Shown here piece after piece: positions 17,676 through 27,630 of a DNA stretch of 64,000 bases. This DNA is from an uncultured Prevotella sp. GTDB lineage: Bacteria > Bacteroidota > Bacteroidia > Bacteroidales > Bacteroidaceae. The number at the start of each line of letters is the position of its first letter. Position 1 is the first letter of the stretch. The stretch covers positions 1-64,000 of the forward strand of contig UQHJ01000004.1 of the NCBI GenBank assembly GCA_900540885.1, written 5' to 3'. The notes below the pieces were generated by a model. The model was given only the letters and a program-made list of their open reading frames with translations, ran no database searches and was not told the DNA's origin. Made by a program: the position numbers and the translations under genes.

Positions 17676-18851
17676 ATGATAATGGAGAAATTTGAATTAA
17701 GGAATGGAGATTGTATGCAGGAGTTGTGTAAAATAGACAAACCTGTAGATATGATTTTTGCAGATCCACCATATTTCTTGTCTTCGGGAAATGGTCCTGT
17801 AAAAATAGGCAGTCGCTATGTAAATTTTGACAAGGGAGATTGGGATAGAGTACGTTCTAAGGAAGAAATATACAGATTTAATTATCAGTGGCTTTCATTG
17901 TGTAGAAATATCTTAAAGGATTCTGGTACAATATGGGTATGCGGTACATATCACAATATCTTTGAGGTTGCGAGGTGCTTGAATGATTTAGAATATAAAA
18001 TTCTAAATATGATTGTATGGCAGAAATCAGATCCTCCCCAAACGCTGACAAATCAACGTTTCAATTTTTCGGCTGAATACATAATATGGGCACGAAAAAA
18101 TGAAAGGGTACCACATTTTTTCAATTATCAGTTAATGGAGAAACTTAATAATGGAGTTCATATGCCAGATGTATGGAAATTACCTTCAGTTAGTTTATGG
18201 GAAAAAGTTTGTGGTAAGCATCCAACGCAAAAACCTCTTCGGTTACTATATCGTGTTATTTTAGCTTCAACCCGAAAGGGAGAGGTTATTCTTGATCCTT
18301 TTGCAGGTAGTTGTACAACAGGTATTGCTGCGAATTTACTTGGAAGAAATTTCATCGGAATAGAAAAAGATAAAGAATATTGTCAATTAGGATTAAGACG
18401 AAAACTTGAGATAGAATGTTCTGATAAGTCAAGAGAGTTGTTTATGCATATGTCAGAAAATCCAGATGAAGTACAAGTCCTTGTTAATCATGTTAGAGCA
18501 GAATCTTTCTGCTTAATGGTAGAGAAAGGTATTACTTATTTAAGAGCAGGGGACTCTAAAGGATCTGTATTGGTTACCCCTGGATTTGAAAAAATGGGTT
18601 ATGTATTGCTTCATACGAATGGAAAGAATAGTCATTTATATAAACTATGTAAAAGAGGTTGTTTTCAGATTTGGATGAAGGAAACTTTGGAAAAATATGG
18701 ATTTCATCCAGAGAATGCATCTTATTATATGGTATTCCACTTTGATAATACTCAAGAAATTCCATATACTAGCAATCTTAAGCTACAACAAGGACTTAAT
18801 ACTTATCGCTCCAAAATTAGGCCATTAAGTGACTTCTTGAGTTTGGAATAA
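17676..18851 (+). CDS. Beta-class DNA methyltransferase with extra C-terminal region
   Basis: 391 residues. Catalytic FADPPYFLSSG (28-38) precedes AdoMet motif I LDPFAGSCTTGIAA (206-219), the beta-class order. DPPY suggests N6-adenine, although N4-cytosine cannot be excluded. Residues about 250-391 lie beyond the methyltransferase fold and are not recognised by me; they are rich in aromatic and beta-type segments (GYVLLHTNGKNSHLYKL) and could aid target recognition. It is in the same operon, 6 nt after the endonuclease. Its relation to the FokI-type specificity is unclear, since two methyltransferases should already protect both strands. Confidence 0.88.
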   Translation: MIMEKFELRNGDCMQELCKIDKPVDMIFADPPYFLSSGNGPVKIGSRYVNFDKGDWDRVRSKEEIYRFNYQWLSLCRNILKDSGTIWVCGTYHNIFEVARCLNDLEYKILNMIVWQKSDPPQTLTNQRFNFSAEYIIWARKNERVPHFFNYQLMEKLNNGVHMPDVWKLPSVSLWEKVCGKHPTQKPLRLLYRVILASTRKGEVILDPFAGSCTTGIAANLLGRNFIGIEKDKEYCQLGLRRKLEIECSDKSRELFMHMSENPDEVQVLVNHVRAESFCLMVEKGITYLRAGDSKGSVLVTPGFEKMGYVLLHTNGKNSHLYKLCKRGCFQIWMKETLEKYGFHPENASYYMVFHFDNTQEIPYTSNLKLQQGLNTYRSKIRPLSDFLSLE

Positions 18852-18878
18852 ACGTAATTAAACTTAAGATAATTGTGA

Positions 18879-20330
18879 ATGAAGCAATCAGATAAAACAA
18901 AGCATTTATTATCGCTGATTCGTAGTGGTGAGCCGATGACATTTGGGCAGCGATTACGGTTGGTGGTATATCTTAGTGTTCCAGCGATTATAGCTCAATT
19001 GTCGTCAATTGTGATGCAATATATAGATGCCTCAATGGTGGGTAGTTTGGGAGCTGAAGCTTCGGCTTCAATTGGATTGGTATCAACTACCACGTGGTTA
19101 TTTGGGGGATTGTGTTCGGCTGCGTCAACAGGTTTTACGGTGCAAGTGGCACATCGGATAGGAGCTGGCGATATGCAAGGAGCACGTGCTGTGTTGCGCC
19201 AGTCGTTTACAGCCATAGTGATATGGGGATTGGCCGTATCAGTGTTAGGTATGTCGATAAGCACGTATTTACCCTATTGGTTGGGAGGCGATGTGGCTAT
19301 ACGGCATGATGCCTCGCTTTACTTCTTCATATTCTCGCTCTTTCTTCCTGCACTACAGTTAAGCTTTTTAGCAAGTGGCATGTTGCGTTGTAGTGGCAAT
19401 ATGCATGTAGCGAGTCTGTTAGGTGTGTCGATGTGTATGCTCGATGTGTTGCTCAACTTTTTCTTGATATTTCCTACACGCTATTTAAGCGTAGGTGGAT
19501 ATGATGTGCCTATATTCGGGGCAGGTTTAGGCGTTGGCGGAGCTGCTTTAGGTACGGTCGTGGCAGAGTCGTTAGTAGCAGCCGTAATGTTGTGGTATTT
19601 ATGGTATCGCTCTCCAGAGTTAAGTTTGGCAAAGAATAAAGGCTGCTTTCGTCCGAAACTTGATACCATACGGAAGGCCTTGCGTATCGGTCTACCAATG
19701 GGCATAGAGCATACCATCATCTGTTGTGCACAAATAATGATTACCGTAATCGTAGCGCCGTTAGGCATTTGTGCGATAGCAGCCAATTCGTTTGCCATAA
19801 CGGCCGAGAGCCTTTGCTATATGCCAGGCTATGGCATAGCCGACGCAGCTACCACTTTGGTAGGGCAGAGCTTTGGTGCAGGAAGGCGAGATCTAACACG
19901 CAGCTTTGCCTATATAACCGTCTTTATGGGCATGGCCGTAATGAGTGTAATGGGCGTTTTGATGTATGCTTTCGCTCCACAGATAATCGGCATTATGACC
20001 CCCGTTGATGAAATTCGTCAGCTTGGTACAATGGCATTGCGCATAGAAGCCTTTGCTGAACCCATGTTTGCCGCTTCGATTGTAGCATACGGAGTGTTTG
20101 TGGGAGCGGCCAGTACGTTGATACCCTGCTTAATGAATTTCTTTAGTATTTGGGCCGTCCGCTTGTCGTTAGCAGCGCTGCTTGCTCCTTCGTTCGGCTT
20201 GAAGGGAGTATGGATAGCGATGTGTGTAGAGCTGAGTTTCCGTGGTGTAATATTCTTAATACGTCTATTCCGTCAACGCTGGTTGAAAGTCATTCCGTTA
20301 AGAAGCGATGGCCAAACCGAAGGGCAGTAA
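18879..20330 (+). CDS. MATE family efflux transporter
   Basis: 483 residues with about 12 hydrophobic segments and the MATE pattern of two similar halves. Marks include VPAIIAQLSSIVMQYIDASMVG near residue 35 and the second-half repeat near 265 (LRIGLPMGIEHT). These proteins export cationic drugs or metabolites using a Na+ or H+ gradient across the inner membrane; the substrate is not readable. Base composition returns to the chromosomal average here, marking the right edge of the restriction-modification island. Confidence 0.9.
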   Translation: MKQSDKTKHLLSLIRSGEPMTFGQRLRLVVYLSVPAIIAQLSSIVMQYIDASMVGSLGAEASASIGLVSTTTWLFGGLCSAASTGFTVQVAHRIGAGDMQGARAVLRQSFTAIVIWGLAVSVLGMSISTYLPYWLGGDVAIRHDASLYFFIFSLFLPALQLSFLASGMLRCSGNMHVASLLGVSMCMLDVLLNFFLIFPTRYLSVGGYDVPIFGAGLGVGGAALGTVVAESLVAAVMLWYLWYRSPELSLAKNKGCFRPKLDTIRKALRIGLPMGIEHTIICCAQIMITVIVAPLGICAIAANSFAITAESLCYMPGYGIADAATTLVGQSFGAGRRDLTRSFAYITVFMGMAVMSVMGVLMYAFAPQIIGIMTPVDEIRQLGTMALRIEAFAEPMFAASIVAYGVFVGAASTLIPCLMNFFSIWAVRLSLAALLAPSFGLKGVWIAMCVELSFRGVIFLIRLFRQRWLKVIPLRSDGQTEGQ

Positions 20331-20383
20331 TTAAGGTTATATATTCCGTAATATGTCTACCTAAGTAGTTTACTTTTAATTTG

Positions 20384-20391
20384 TACTTTTG
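20384..20391 (+). promoter_or_regulatory. -7 box upstream of the DUF3737 gene
   Basis: TACTTTTG matches TAnnTTTG exactly and lies 25 nt before the ATG at 20417. The -33 region is T-rich without a clean TTTG. The box argues against start codons at 20381 or 20396. Confidence 0.55.
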
Positions 20392-20416
20392 CGGTATGAT
20401 AAATAAATGCGAAATC

Positions 20417-21265
20417 ATGGAAGTAATAAAAGATGAGAAATTTTATGGCGAACGTCCTTTGTTTGCCATTAAGCATACGCGACTTGAAAATGTAACAATC
20501 GTTGATGGCGAGTCGGGCATAAAGTGTTGTGAAGACCTTGAAGCAACGGGATGCCATTTTTATGGCAAGTACCCTTGGTGGCATGTTAAGGGTTCGGTTA
20601 TAGACCATTGCTATTTTGCCCCCGAATCACGTAGTGCCATTTGGTATTCAGATGATATGAAAATGAGTGATTGCGTGATAGATGGCCCAAAGTTCTTCCG
20701 CGAAATGAATAACTTGCAGCTACACAAGGTCGTAATCAACGATGCAGATGAAACCTTCTGGAAGGTAAATGGCTTGAAGTTGACGGACGTTGAGCTACAC
20801 GGCGGTACATATCCCTTCATGTTCTGTCAAAACGTTGAAGTTGATGGCTTAGTAAGTGATGCGAAGTATGTCTTTCAGTACGTAAAGAATGTAGTAGTGC
20901 GCAATGCTAAGATTACGACGAAAGATGCCTTTTGGGAGGTAGAGAACGTAACTATCTATGACTCCGAACTCAATGGAGAGTATTTGGGTTGGCACTCGAA
21001 ACATCTTCGCCTTGTCAATTGCCACATAACAGGCGAACAACCATTGTGCTATGCCCAGGATTTAGTTTTGGAGAATTGTACCTTTGGTCCAGATTGCGAC
21101 CGAATGTTTGAAGACTCAACCATTCAGGCGGACATTCGTGGCGCAGTAACAAACATTAAAAATCCGATGTCAGGGCGCATCGTAGCTGATGCGATAGGTT
21201 CCGTTACGATAGACGAACACATAAAGTCGCCTGCAAATTGTGAAATCGTTATCAGAGAAAAGTAA
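20417..21265 (+). CDS. DUF3737-type right-handed beta-helix protein
   Basis: 282 residues from the ATG at 20417. It begins MEVIKDEKFYGERPLFA and is made of repeating short strands with the pattern N-V-x-[I/V]-x-[D/N]-x-x-[F/L], the coil repeat of pectin-lyase-like beta-helices (for example DLEATGCHFYGKYPWW and VTIYDSELNGEYLGW). It matches my memory of the DUF3737 family, which has no established enzymatic role. There is no signal peptide, so it is likely cytoplasmic. The MalY-like gene begins 11 nt after its stop, so the two are probably co-transcribed. Confidence 0.8.
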   Translation: MEVIKDEKFYGERPLFAIKHTRLENVTIVDGESGIKCCEDLEATGCHFYGKYPWWHVKGSVIDHCYFAPESRSAIWYSDDMKMSDCVIDGPKFFREMNNLQLHKVVINDADETFWKVNGLKLTDVELHGGTYPFMFCQNVEVDGLVSDAKYVFQYVKNVVVRNAKITTKDAFWEVENVTIYDSELNGEYLGWHSKHLRLVNCHITGEQPLCYAQDLVLENCTFGPDCDRMFEDSTIQADIRGAVTNIKNPMSGRIVADAIGSVTIDEHIKSPANCEIVIREK

Positions 21266-21275
21266 AGTAAAAGAC

Positions 21276-22442
21276 ATGAATTTCGATTTTGACAAAGTCG
21301 TTCCCCGCCGTGATACCAATTCCTATAAGTGGGACAGCGCCTCCGATGCTGATGTGCTACCGATGTGGGTGGCCGATATGGATTTCAAGACGTCTCCCGC
21401 CATTATCGCTGCCTTACAACGCCGAGTGGCGCATGGCATATTTGGCTATACGCGCGTTCCCGAAAGCTATTATCAAGCCGTAACGTCGTGGTTTGCACGT
21501 CGGCATGCGTGGCAGGTGGAGAAGGATTGGATAATATATACGTCTGGCGTGGTGCCAGCCATATCAGCTGTATTAAAGGCCCTGACGCAGCCAGGCGATA
21601 AAGTATTGGTCCAAACGCCAGTTTATAATTGCTTCTTCTCTTCCATTCGTAATAATGGGTGCGATATCGTATCGTCGCCCTTAGTCTATACTGGTCATAC
21701 TTACGAGATTGATTTCGATGACTTAGCGCAGAAAGCTGCTGATCCACAAGTAAAGGTAATGTTGTTATGCAATCCCCACAATCCTGCTTGTAGAGTTTGG
21801 ACGCGTGAGGAACTCACGCGTATTGGCGAGATATGTTTGCGTCATAACGTGACCGTTGTCTCGGACGAGATACATTGTGAATTGGTAATGCCAGGCCAGT
21901 GTTATACTCCTTTCGCTTCCCTATCAGCAGAATTTTTACAACATTCCGTAACGTGCATATCGCCCAGCAAAGCCTTCAATATAGCAGGATTGCAGATTGC
22001 CAACATCGTTTGCGCCGATGCTCAGATGCGTGCACGCATTGACCGAGCCATTAACGACAATGAGGTGTGCGATGTCAATCCCTTCGGAGTTATAGCCACT
22101 GAGGCCGCTTATAATGAAGGAGAGGAATGGTTAAACCAATTGATAGACTATATATGGGGCAATTATCAGTATATGCGTGACTTCTGTCACGAGCATTTAC
22201 CTTCCTTCCCCATAGCCGATTTAGAAGGTACGTATCTTGTGTGGATGGATTGTAGTAAGTTAAATACGAAGTCCAGCGAACTTGAAGAACAGCTAATTGA
22301 TGAGGCTAAATTATGGTTGAATGCAGGAAACTTGTATGGATCAGCAGGTGAAGGCTTTATGCGATGGAATATAGCTTGTCCGCGTGCTACTTTGGTTGAA
22401 GGATTAAGCCGGTTTAGACGCTATGTAGAAAAGTTTACATAG
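21276..22442 (+). CDS. MalY/PatB-type PLP-dependent C-S lyase (cystathionine beta-lyase)
   Basis: 388 residues from the ATG at 21276. A fold-type I aminotransferase with LPMWVADMDFKTSP near residue 30, NPHNPACRVWT near 170, SDEIHCELVM near 195 and the PLP lysine in CISPSKAFNIAGLQ near 235. Members cleave cystathionine or cysteine to release homocysteine or sulfide, and MalY also modulates maltose genes in E. coli. Which substrate is used here cannot be judged. The length equals the family norm, and the preceding AGTAAAGTAAAAGAC leader is A-rich as usual in this phylum. Confidence 0.9.
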   Translation: MNFDFDKVVPRRDTNSYKWDSASDADVLPMWVADMDFKTSPAIIAALQRRVAHGIFGYTRVPESYYQAVTSWFARRHAWQVEKDWIIYTSGVVPAISAVLKALTQPGDKVLVQTPVYNCFFSSIRNNGCDIVSSPLVYTGHTYEIDFDDLAQKAADPQVKVMLLCNPHNPACRVWTREELTRIGEICLRHNVTVVSDEIHCELVMPGQCYTPFASLSAEFLQHSVTCISPSKAFNIAGLQIANIVCADAQMRARIDRAINDNEVCDVNPFGVIATEAAYNEGEEWLNQLIDYIWGNYQYMRDFCHEHLPSFPIADLEGTYLVWMDCSKLNTKSSELEEQLIDEAKLWLNAGNLYGSAGEGFMRWNIACPRATLVEGLSRFRRYVEKFT

Positions 22443-22458
22443 GATGCTTACGGATTAA

Positions 22459-22492
22459 GGGGTGTTCTAAAATAATTTTTTTAGAACACCCC
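22459..22492. repeat. 34-bp palindrome related to the 181-bp element ends
   Basis: Arms GGGGTGTTCTAA (22459-22470) and TTAGAACACCCC (22481-22492) resemble the GGGTGGTTCTAA ends of the element at 35277 and 58654. Only the ends are present. It sits between two convergent genes and could double as a terminator. Confidence 0.6.
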
Positions 22493-22503
22493 TTAGTAGA
22501 AGT

Positions 22504-22551
22504 GGGTGTGTCAAGATGTCAATTCTCATGAAATGACATCTTGATACACCC
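22504..22551. terminator. Hairpin between convergent genes
   Basis: 18-bp arms (22504-22521 and 22534-22551) match at 17 positions, containing TCAAGATGTCA and its complement, with a 12-nt loop. It lies between the ends of the MalY-like and citrate synthase genes, so it probably terminates one or both. Confidence 0.6.
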
Positions 22552-22562
22552 TAAAATGTTAT

Positions 22563-23912
22563 TTATCTTTCAGTCACAGGTTTATATTCTTTTAACTCAG
22601 CTACGCAACGGTAAGCAGGACGAATGATGCGTCGACCCACGAAGCCAAGTTCTTCATTGCGGTGAGCACACCAACCCACGATGCGAGCCATGGCAAAAAG
22701 TGGTGTGTATATCTCAATGGGGAGGCCGATGAGGTCGTAAACGAAACCAGAGTAGAAGTCGACGTTGGCGCAAAGTTTCTTGCTGCGTCCTTTAATATCG
22801 TAAACGGCTTCAACCGAAAGTTTCTCAATGCGCTCCATAAACTCAAACTCTTCGGTGCGTCCTTTCTCCTCGGCTAACTTACGAGCCATTTCTTTCAGTA
22901 ACACAGCGCGTGGGTCGGATAGCGTATAAACCGCGTGTCCTATACCATATATTAAGCCTGTACCGTCATAAGCCTCTTTCTTAACAATCTTGTGTAGATA
23001 GTGGCTTATCTCTTCTTCGTCGTCCCAATGGCGAATGTTCTGTTTCAAGTGTTCGATCATGTGGTGTACACGAATGTTGGCACCGCCATGCTTAGGACCT
23101 TTGAGAGAACCGATACCGGCGGCAATAGAAGAATACGTGTCGGTACAGGTTGACGAGGTGACGCGAACGGTAAATGTAGAGTTATTACCACCGCCATGCT
23201 CAGCTTGTAATATCAGCAGAAGGTCGAGCGTGCGTGCATCAAGAGGCGTGTAGTGATTGCCCAAGAGCATATAAAGGAAATTCTCGGCTAACGAGAAACC
23301 TTCTTTCGGGTGGCGAATGTGAAGCGAGCGGCCCAAAGCCTTATGACGCAACATGTTATAAGCATAAGCAATGATAGTCGGGAACTTAGAGATAAGTTCG
23401 ATGCTTTGCCGCATCAGATTATCGCGCGAGATGTCGTCGGGGTTAGCGTCGTAGGTGTAGAGTTCGAGTACACTGCGAGCTAATATGTTCATGATGTCGC
23501 TGCCCTCCAACTCTACAATGTTAAGCGTAGTCTTTGACATCAATGGCATATTGTCAATGAGCAGGCGTCGGAACTGCTCCAACTCTTCAGTATCAGGCAG
23601 TCTGCCTGAGAGGAGTAGGTAAGCCACCTCTTCAAATCCAAAGCGTTCTTCTTTCAGTACAGCGTGTACCAAGTCAGCTATTTCGTATCCTCTGAAAAAG
23701 AGTTTACCCTCAATAGGTTGAAGCCCTTCTTCTGTTCGTTCGTAGCCAACAACGTTACCAATGTTCGTCAGTCCAACGAGTACACCCGTACCATCTTCAT
23801 TACGCAGTCCGCGCTTTACGTCAAGCTTCCTAAAGAGTTCGGCATCAATCTTGATGCAGCTCTTCATGTTGTCAGACAACTTATATATAAGGTATTCTTT
23901 CTTATCTGTCAT
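22563..23912 (-). CDS. gltA: Citrate synthase
   Basis: Condenses oxaloacetate and acetyl-CoA. 449 residues from the ATG at 23912; the upstream frame extension runs into the icd end and is not conserved. Active-site regions are LKGPKHGGANIRVHH, GIGHAVYTLSDPRA and the aspartate region CANVDFYSGFVYDLIG. An N-terminal extension of about 60 residues precedes the first conserved GLVGLTNIG region, as in other long Bacteroidetes versions. It is the last gene of a minus-strand aconitase-icd-citrate synthase cluster that leads to 2-oxoglutarate and thus glutamate. Confidence 0.94.
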   Translation of the reverse strand: MTDKKEYLIYKLSDNMKSCIKIDAELFRKLDVKRGLRNEDGTGVLVGLTNIGNVVGYERTEEGLQPIEGKLFFRGYEIADLVHAVLKEERFGFEEVAYLLLSGRLPDTEELEQFRRLLIDNMPLMSKTTLNIVELEGSDIMNILARSVLELYTYDANPDDISRDNLMRQSIELISKFPTIIAYAYNMLRHKALGRSLHIRHPKEGFSLAENFLYMLLGNHYTPLDARTLDLLLILQAEHGGGNNSTFTVRVTSSTCTDTYSSIAAGIGSLKGPKHGGANIRVHHMIEHLKQNIRHWDDEEEISHYLHKIVKKEAYDGTGLIYGIGHAVYTLSDPRAVLLKEMARKLAEEKGRTEEFEFMERIEKLSVEAVYDIKGRSKKLCANVDFYSGFVYDLIGLPIEIYTPLFAMARIVGWCAHRNEELGFVGRRIIRPAYRCVAELKEYKPVTER

Positions 23913-23925
23913 CGTGTTGTAGTTT

Positions 23926-25107
<1,182 letters not shown>

Positions 25108-25171
25108 CTTAATTCGTTTTATGTTGTTAGAAAGCTTGTCGAAATGAGTTTCTCTTCCTTTTGGGTACTTC

Positions 25172-27418
25172 TTAAAGTGCTGCTAAGGCAGAACCCGCTT
25201 TGAACCACTTTATCTGCAATTCATTATAAGTATGTTGCGCTGTGATGTTGTCAGTGCTTCCGTCCGTATGGTGAACGACTATCTGAATGGGGGTACCAAC
25301 GTGAATGTCAGCGCAAGCAACGTCAAACGTGTCGCTCTCCTTAATCTTTTCGTAGTCCGAAGGTTGAACAAAAGTAAGAGCTAAGATGCCCTGCTTCTTC
25401 AAGTTCGTTTCGTGAATGCGTGCAAAGCTTTTAGCAAGTACCACTTTCACGCCCAAGTAGCGAGGCTCCATGGCAGCGTGTTCACGGCTTGAGCCTTCTC
25501 CATAATTATCTTCAGCCACGATAATGCTACCGCCGCATTCGTTGCGATAGTGTTCTGCTACTTTCCAAACCTCACATTTATTGCTGTTCAGTGAGTCGGT
25601 TACGATGCCAGCTTCGCCCGTAAAGGCATTAATTGCTCCTAATAAGAGGTTACGTGAAATATTTTGTAAGTGACCGCGATAGCGCAACCAAGGACCAGCC
25701 ATTGAAATGTGATCTGTCGTACATTTTCCTTTCGTTTTGATCAGCAGTGGAAGGTGTGTAAAGTCATTACCGTCCCATGGAGCGAATGGGGCAAGTCGTT
25801 GTAGGCGTTCGCTATCGGGAGCAATGTTTACGACCTGATTGGGGTTAGGCTGTGAAGCGTAGGCTGGTTTGCTATTAACTACCTTATCGTCCTCTGTGTT
25901 ATACCCCTTTTGTGGCAACGCCTCACCCATGGGGGCAAACGCTGGCCAGTGGGTTGAAGTCGAAGGGTGTTCGAGTAGTGTACCCGTAAAGGCATAACCC
26001 ACGGCCACTTCGGGAGAAGTAATAAAAGCATGCGTGTTAGGATTGCCGTCGGCACGTTTCGCAAAGTTGCGGTTAAAGCTCGTGACGATGCTATTGCGAC
26101 GCGTGTTGTCGTCAGTAATTCTTTTCCATTGACCAATGCAAGGGCCACAAGCGTTAGTCATAATCGTAGCCCCCGCTTCCGTGAAGATTTGTAGAATGCC
26201 GTCACGCTCCGCTGTGGCATGAACCAATTCCGAACCGGGACAGACAATAAGTTGAGCTTTCAGTTCATATCCATGCTCTCTATAGAATTTTACAACAGAG
26301 GCGGCACGTGCCATGTCTTGATAAGAAGAGTTGGTGCAAGAGCCTATTAAGCACACGTCCACCTTTTCGGGGTAACCTTCGTTTGTTACGGTTTGTGGCA
26401 TAAGGCTGATGCTGCGTGCTGCGTCAGGAGTAAACGGACCATTAATATAAGGAGTGAGTTCGTCTAAGTTGATGGTAATGAACTCGTTGTAATACGCTTC
26501 GGGGTGAGCTAACACTTCGTCATCGGCTCGCAAATCGTTAGCTATCTCATTAGCCAAGTGCGCTACCTCTTGTCGGTTGGTAGCTTCGAGGTAAGCCCCC
26601 ATTTGCTGGTCGTATGCAAACATTGAAGTCGTAGCTCCCACTTCAGCTCCCATATTGCAGATAGTAGCTTTACCCGTAGCGGGAATGCTTTCAGCGCCAG
26701 GACCAAAATATTCAATAATGGCGTTTGTTCCGCCTTTGGTTGTAAGTTTACCTGCAAGGTATAGAATAACGTCTTTAGGTGAAGCCCAACTTGAAAGTTT
26801 ACCGATTAGCTTAACACCGATGAGTCGGGGCACTTTCAATTCCCAAGTGCTTCCAACCATGACGTCAACGGCATCAGCTCCGCCTACGCCAATTGCAGCC
26901 ATACCCAGACCGCCTGCGTTGGGGGTGTGAGAGTCGGTGCCCACCATCATGCCACCAGGGAAGGCATAGTTCTCTAATACCACTTGGTGAATAATGCCTG
27001 CTCCAGGTCCCCAAAATCCCATGCCGTATCGTTCGGCAGCAGAATGCAAGAAGTCGTAAACCTCTTTATTGGTCTGCTTGGCGGTAGGTAAGTCAATCGA
27101 AGCTCCTTTGTAAGCTTGTATTAAGTGGTCGCAATGAATGGTACTTGGTACAGCAGCGCTATCGCGGCCAGCATTCATAAACTGCAAAATGGCCATTTGT
27201 GCAGTGGCATCTTGCATGCAGACACGATTCGGATAGAATTGTGCGTAGTCTTGTCCACGTTTAAAGCCGCCTTTCTGCAGTGTAGAGGAGTCGGCAAGGT
27301 GGGCAAATAACACCTTCTCGGCATAAGTTAATGGTTTGCCTATTTGTTTGCGTACGTTCTTTATGCGTTCCATGTAGGTTGCATAAAAGGTACGAATCAT
27401 GTCTAAATCGTATATCAT
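25172..27418 (-). CDS. Aconitate hydratase
   Basis: Isomerises citrate to isocitrate through a [4Fe-4S] cluster. 748 residues, the mitochondrial/AcnA-like domain order. The cluster cysteines lie in [14 protein letters not shown] and [11 protein letters not shown]. The swivel domain near 620-740 has [18 protein letters not shown]. It is the first gene of the oxidative TCA branch cluster, preceded by a leader carrying a stable hairpin and a -7 box. Confidence 0.95.
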   Translation of the reverse strand: MIYDLDMIRTFYATYMERIKNVRKQIGKPLTYAEKVLFAHLADSSTLQKGGFKRGQDYAQFYPNRVCMQDATAQMAILQFMNAGRDSAAVPSTIHCDHLIQAYKGASIDLPTAKQTNKEVYDFLHSAAERYGMGFWGPGAGIIHQVVLENYAFPGGMMVGTDSHTPNAGGLGMAAIGVGGADAVDVMVGSTWELKVPRLIGVKLIGKLSSWASPKDVILYLAGKLTTKGGTNAIIEYFGPGAESIPATGKATICNMGAEVGATTSMFAYDQQMGAYLEATNRQEVAHLANEIANDLRADDEVLAHPEAYYNEFITINLDELTPYINGPFTPDAARSISLMPQTVTNEGYPEKVDVCLIGSCTNSSYQDMARAASVVKFYREHGYELKAQLIVCPGSELVHATAERDGILQIFTEAGATIMTNACGPCIGQWKRITDDNTRRNSIVTSFNRNFAKRADGNPNTHAFITSPEVAVGYAFTGTLLEHPSTSTHWPAFAPMGEALPQKGYNTEDDKVVNSKPAYASQPNPNQVVNIAPDSERLQRLAPFAPWDGNDFTHLPLLIKTKGKCTTDHISMAGPWLRYRGHLQNISRNLLLGAINAFTGEAGIVTDSLNSNKCEVWKVAEHYRNECGGSIIVAEDNYGEGSSREHAAMEPRYLGVKVVLAKSFARIHETNLKKQGILALTFVQPSDYEKIKESDTFDVACADIHVGTPIQIVVHHTDGSTDNITAQHTYNELQIKWFKAGSALAAL

Positions 27419-27459
27419 TGCTTTAGTTGTTTAGAGATGCTCTGTTTTTGATAGATATG

Positions 27460-27487
27460 TGATACAAAGCGTTGTAGCTTTGTATCA
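27460..27487 (-). promoter_or_regulatory. Hairpin in the aconitase mRNA leader
   Basis: A perfect 11-bp palindrome TGATACAAAGC/GCTTTGTATCA around a 6-nt loop lies between the -7 box and the aconitase start, about 42 nt upstream of the ATG. There is no T-run, so it is not a terminator. It could be an operator or an RNA stability/regulatory element. Confidence 0.5.
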
Positions 27488-27505
27488 GTTGGTATTTATT
27501 TATTG

Positions 27506-27513
27506 CAAATATA
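27506..27513 (-). promoter_or_regulatory. -7 box of the aconitase operon promoter
   Basis: The minus strand reads TATATTTG, an exact -7 match, giving a leader of about 80 nt. The -33 region is AT-rich without a clear TTTG. Confidence 0.55.
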
Positions 27514-27630
27514 ATACAAAATGTTTATATGATACCGAGAATGCTTACATAAATTTATATTTATAGGTAAAATATGGCATATTTGTAACTTTATTTATGC
27601 AGAACATCCCTTTTTTGAAAAAAGCCTTAC

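Noticed and set aside
21403..21747. 114-codon antisense frame inside the MalY-like gene
   Set aside because: It is a shadow of a well-supported PLP enzyme and has no motif or promoter of its own.
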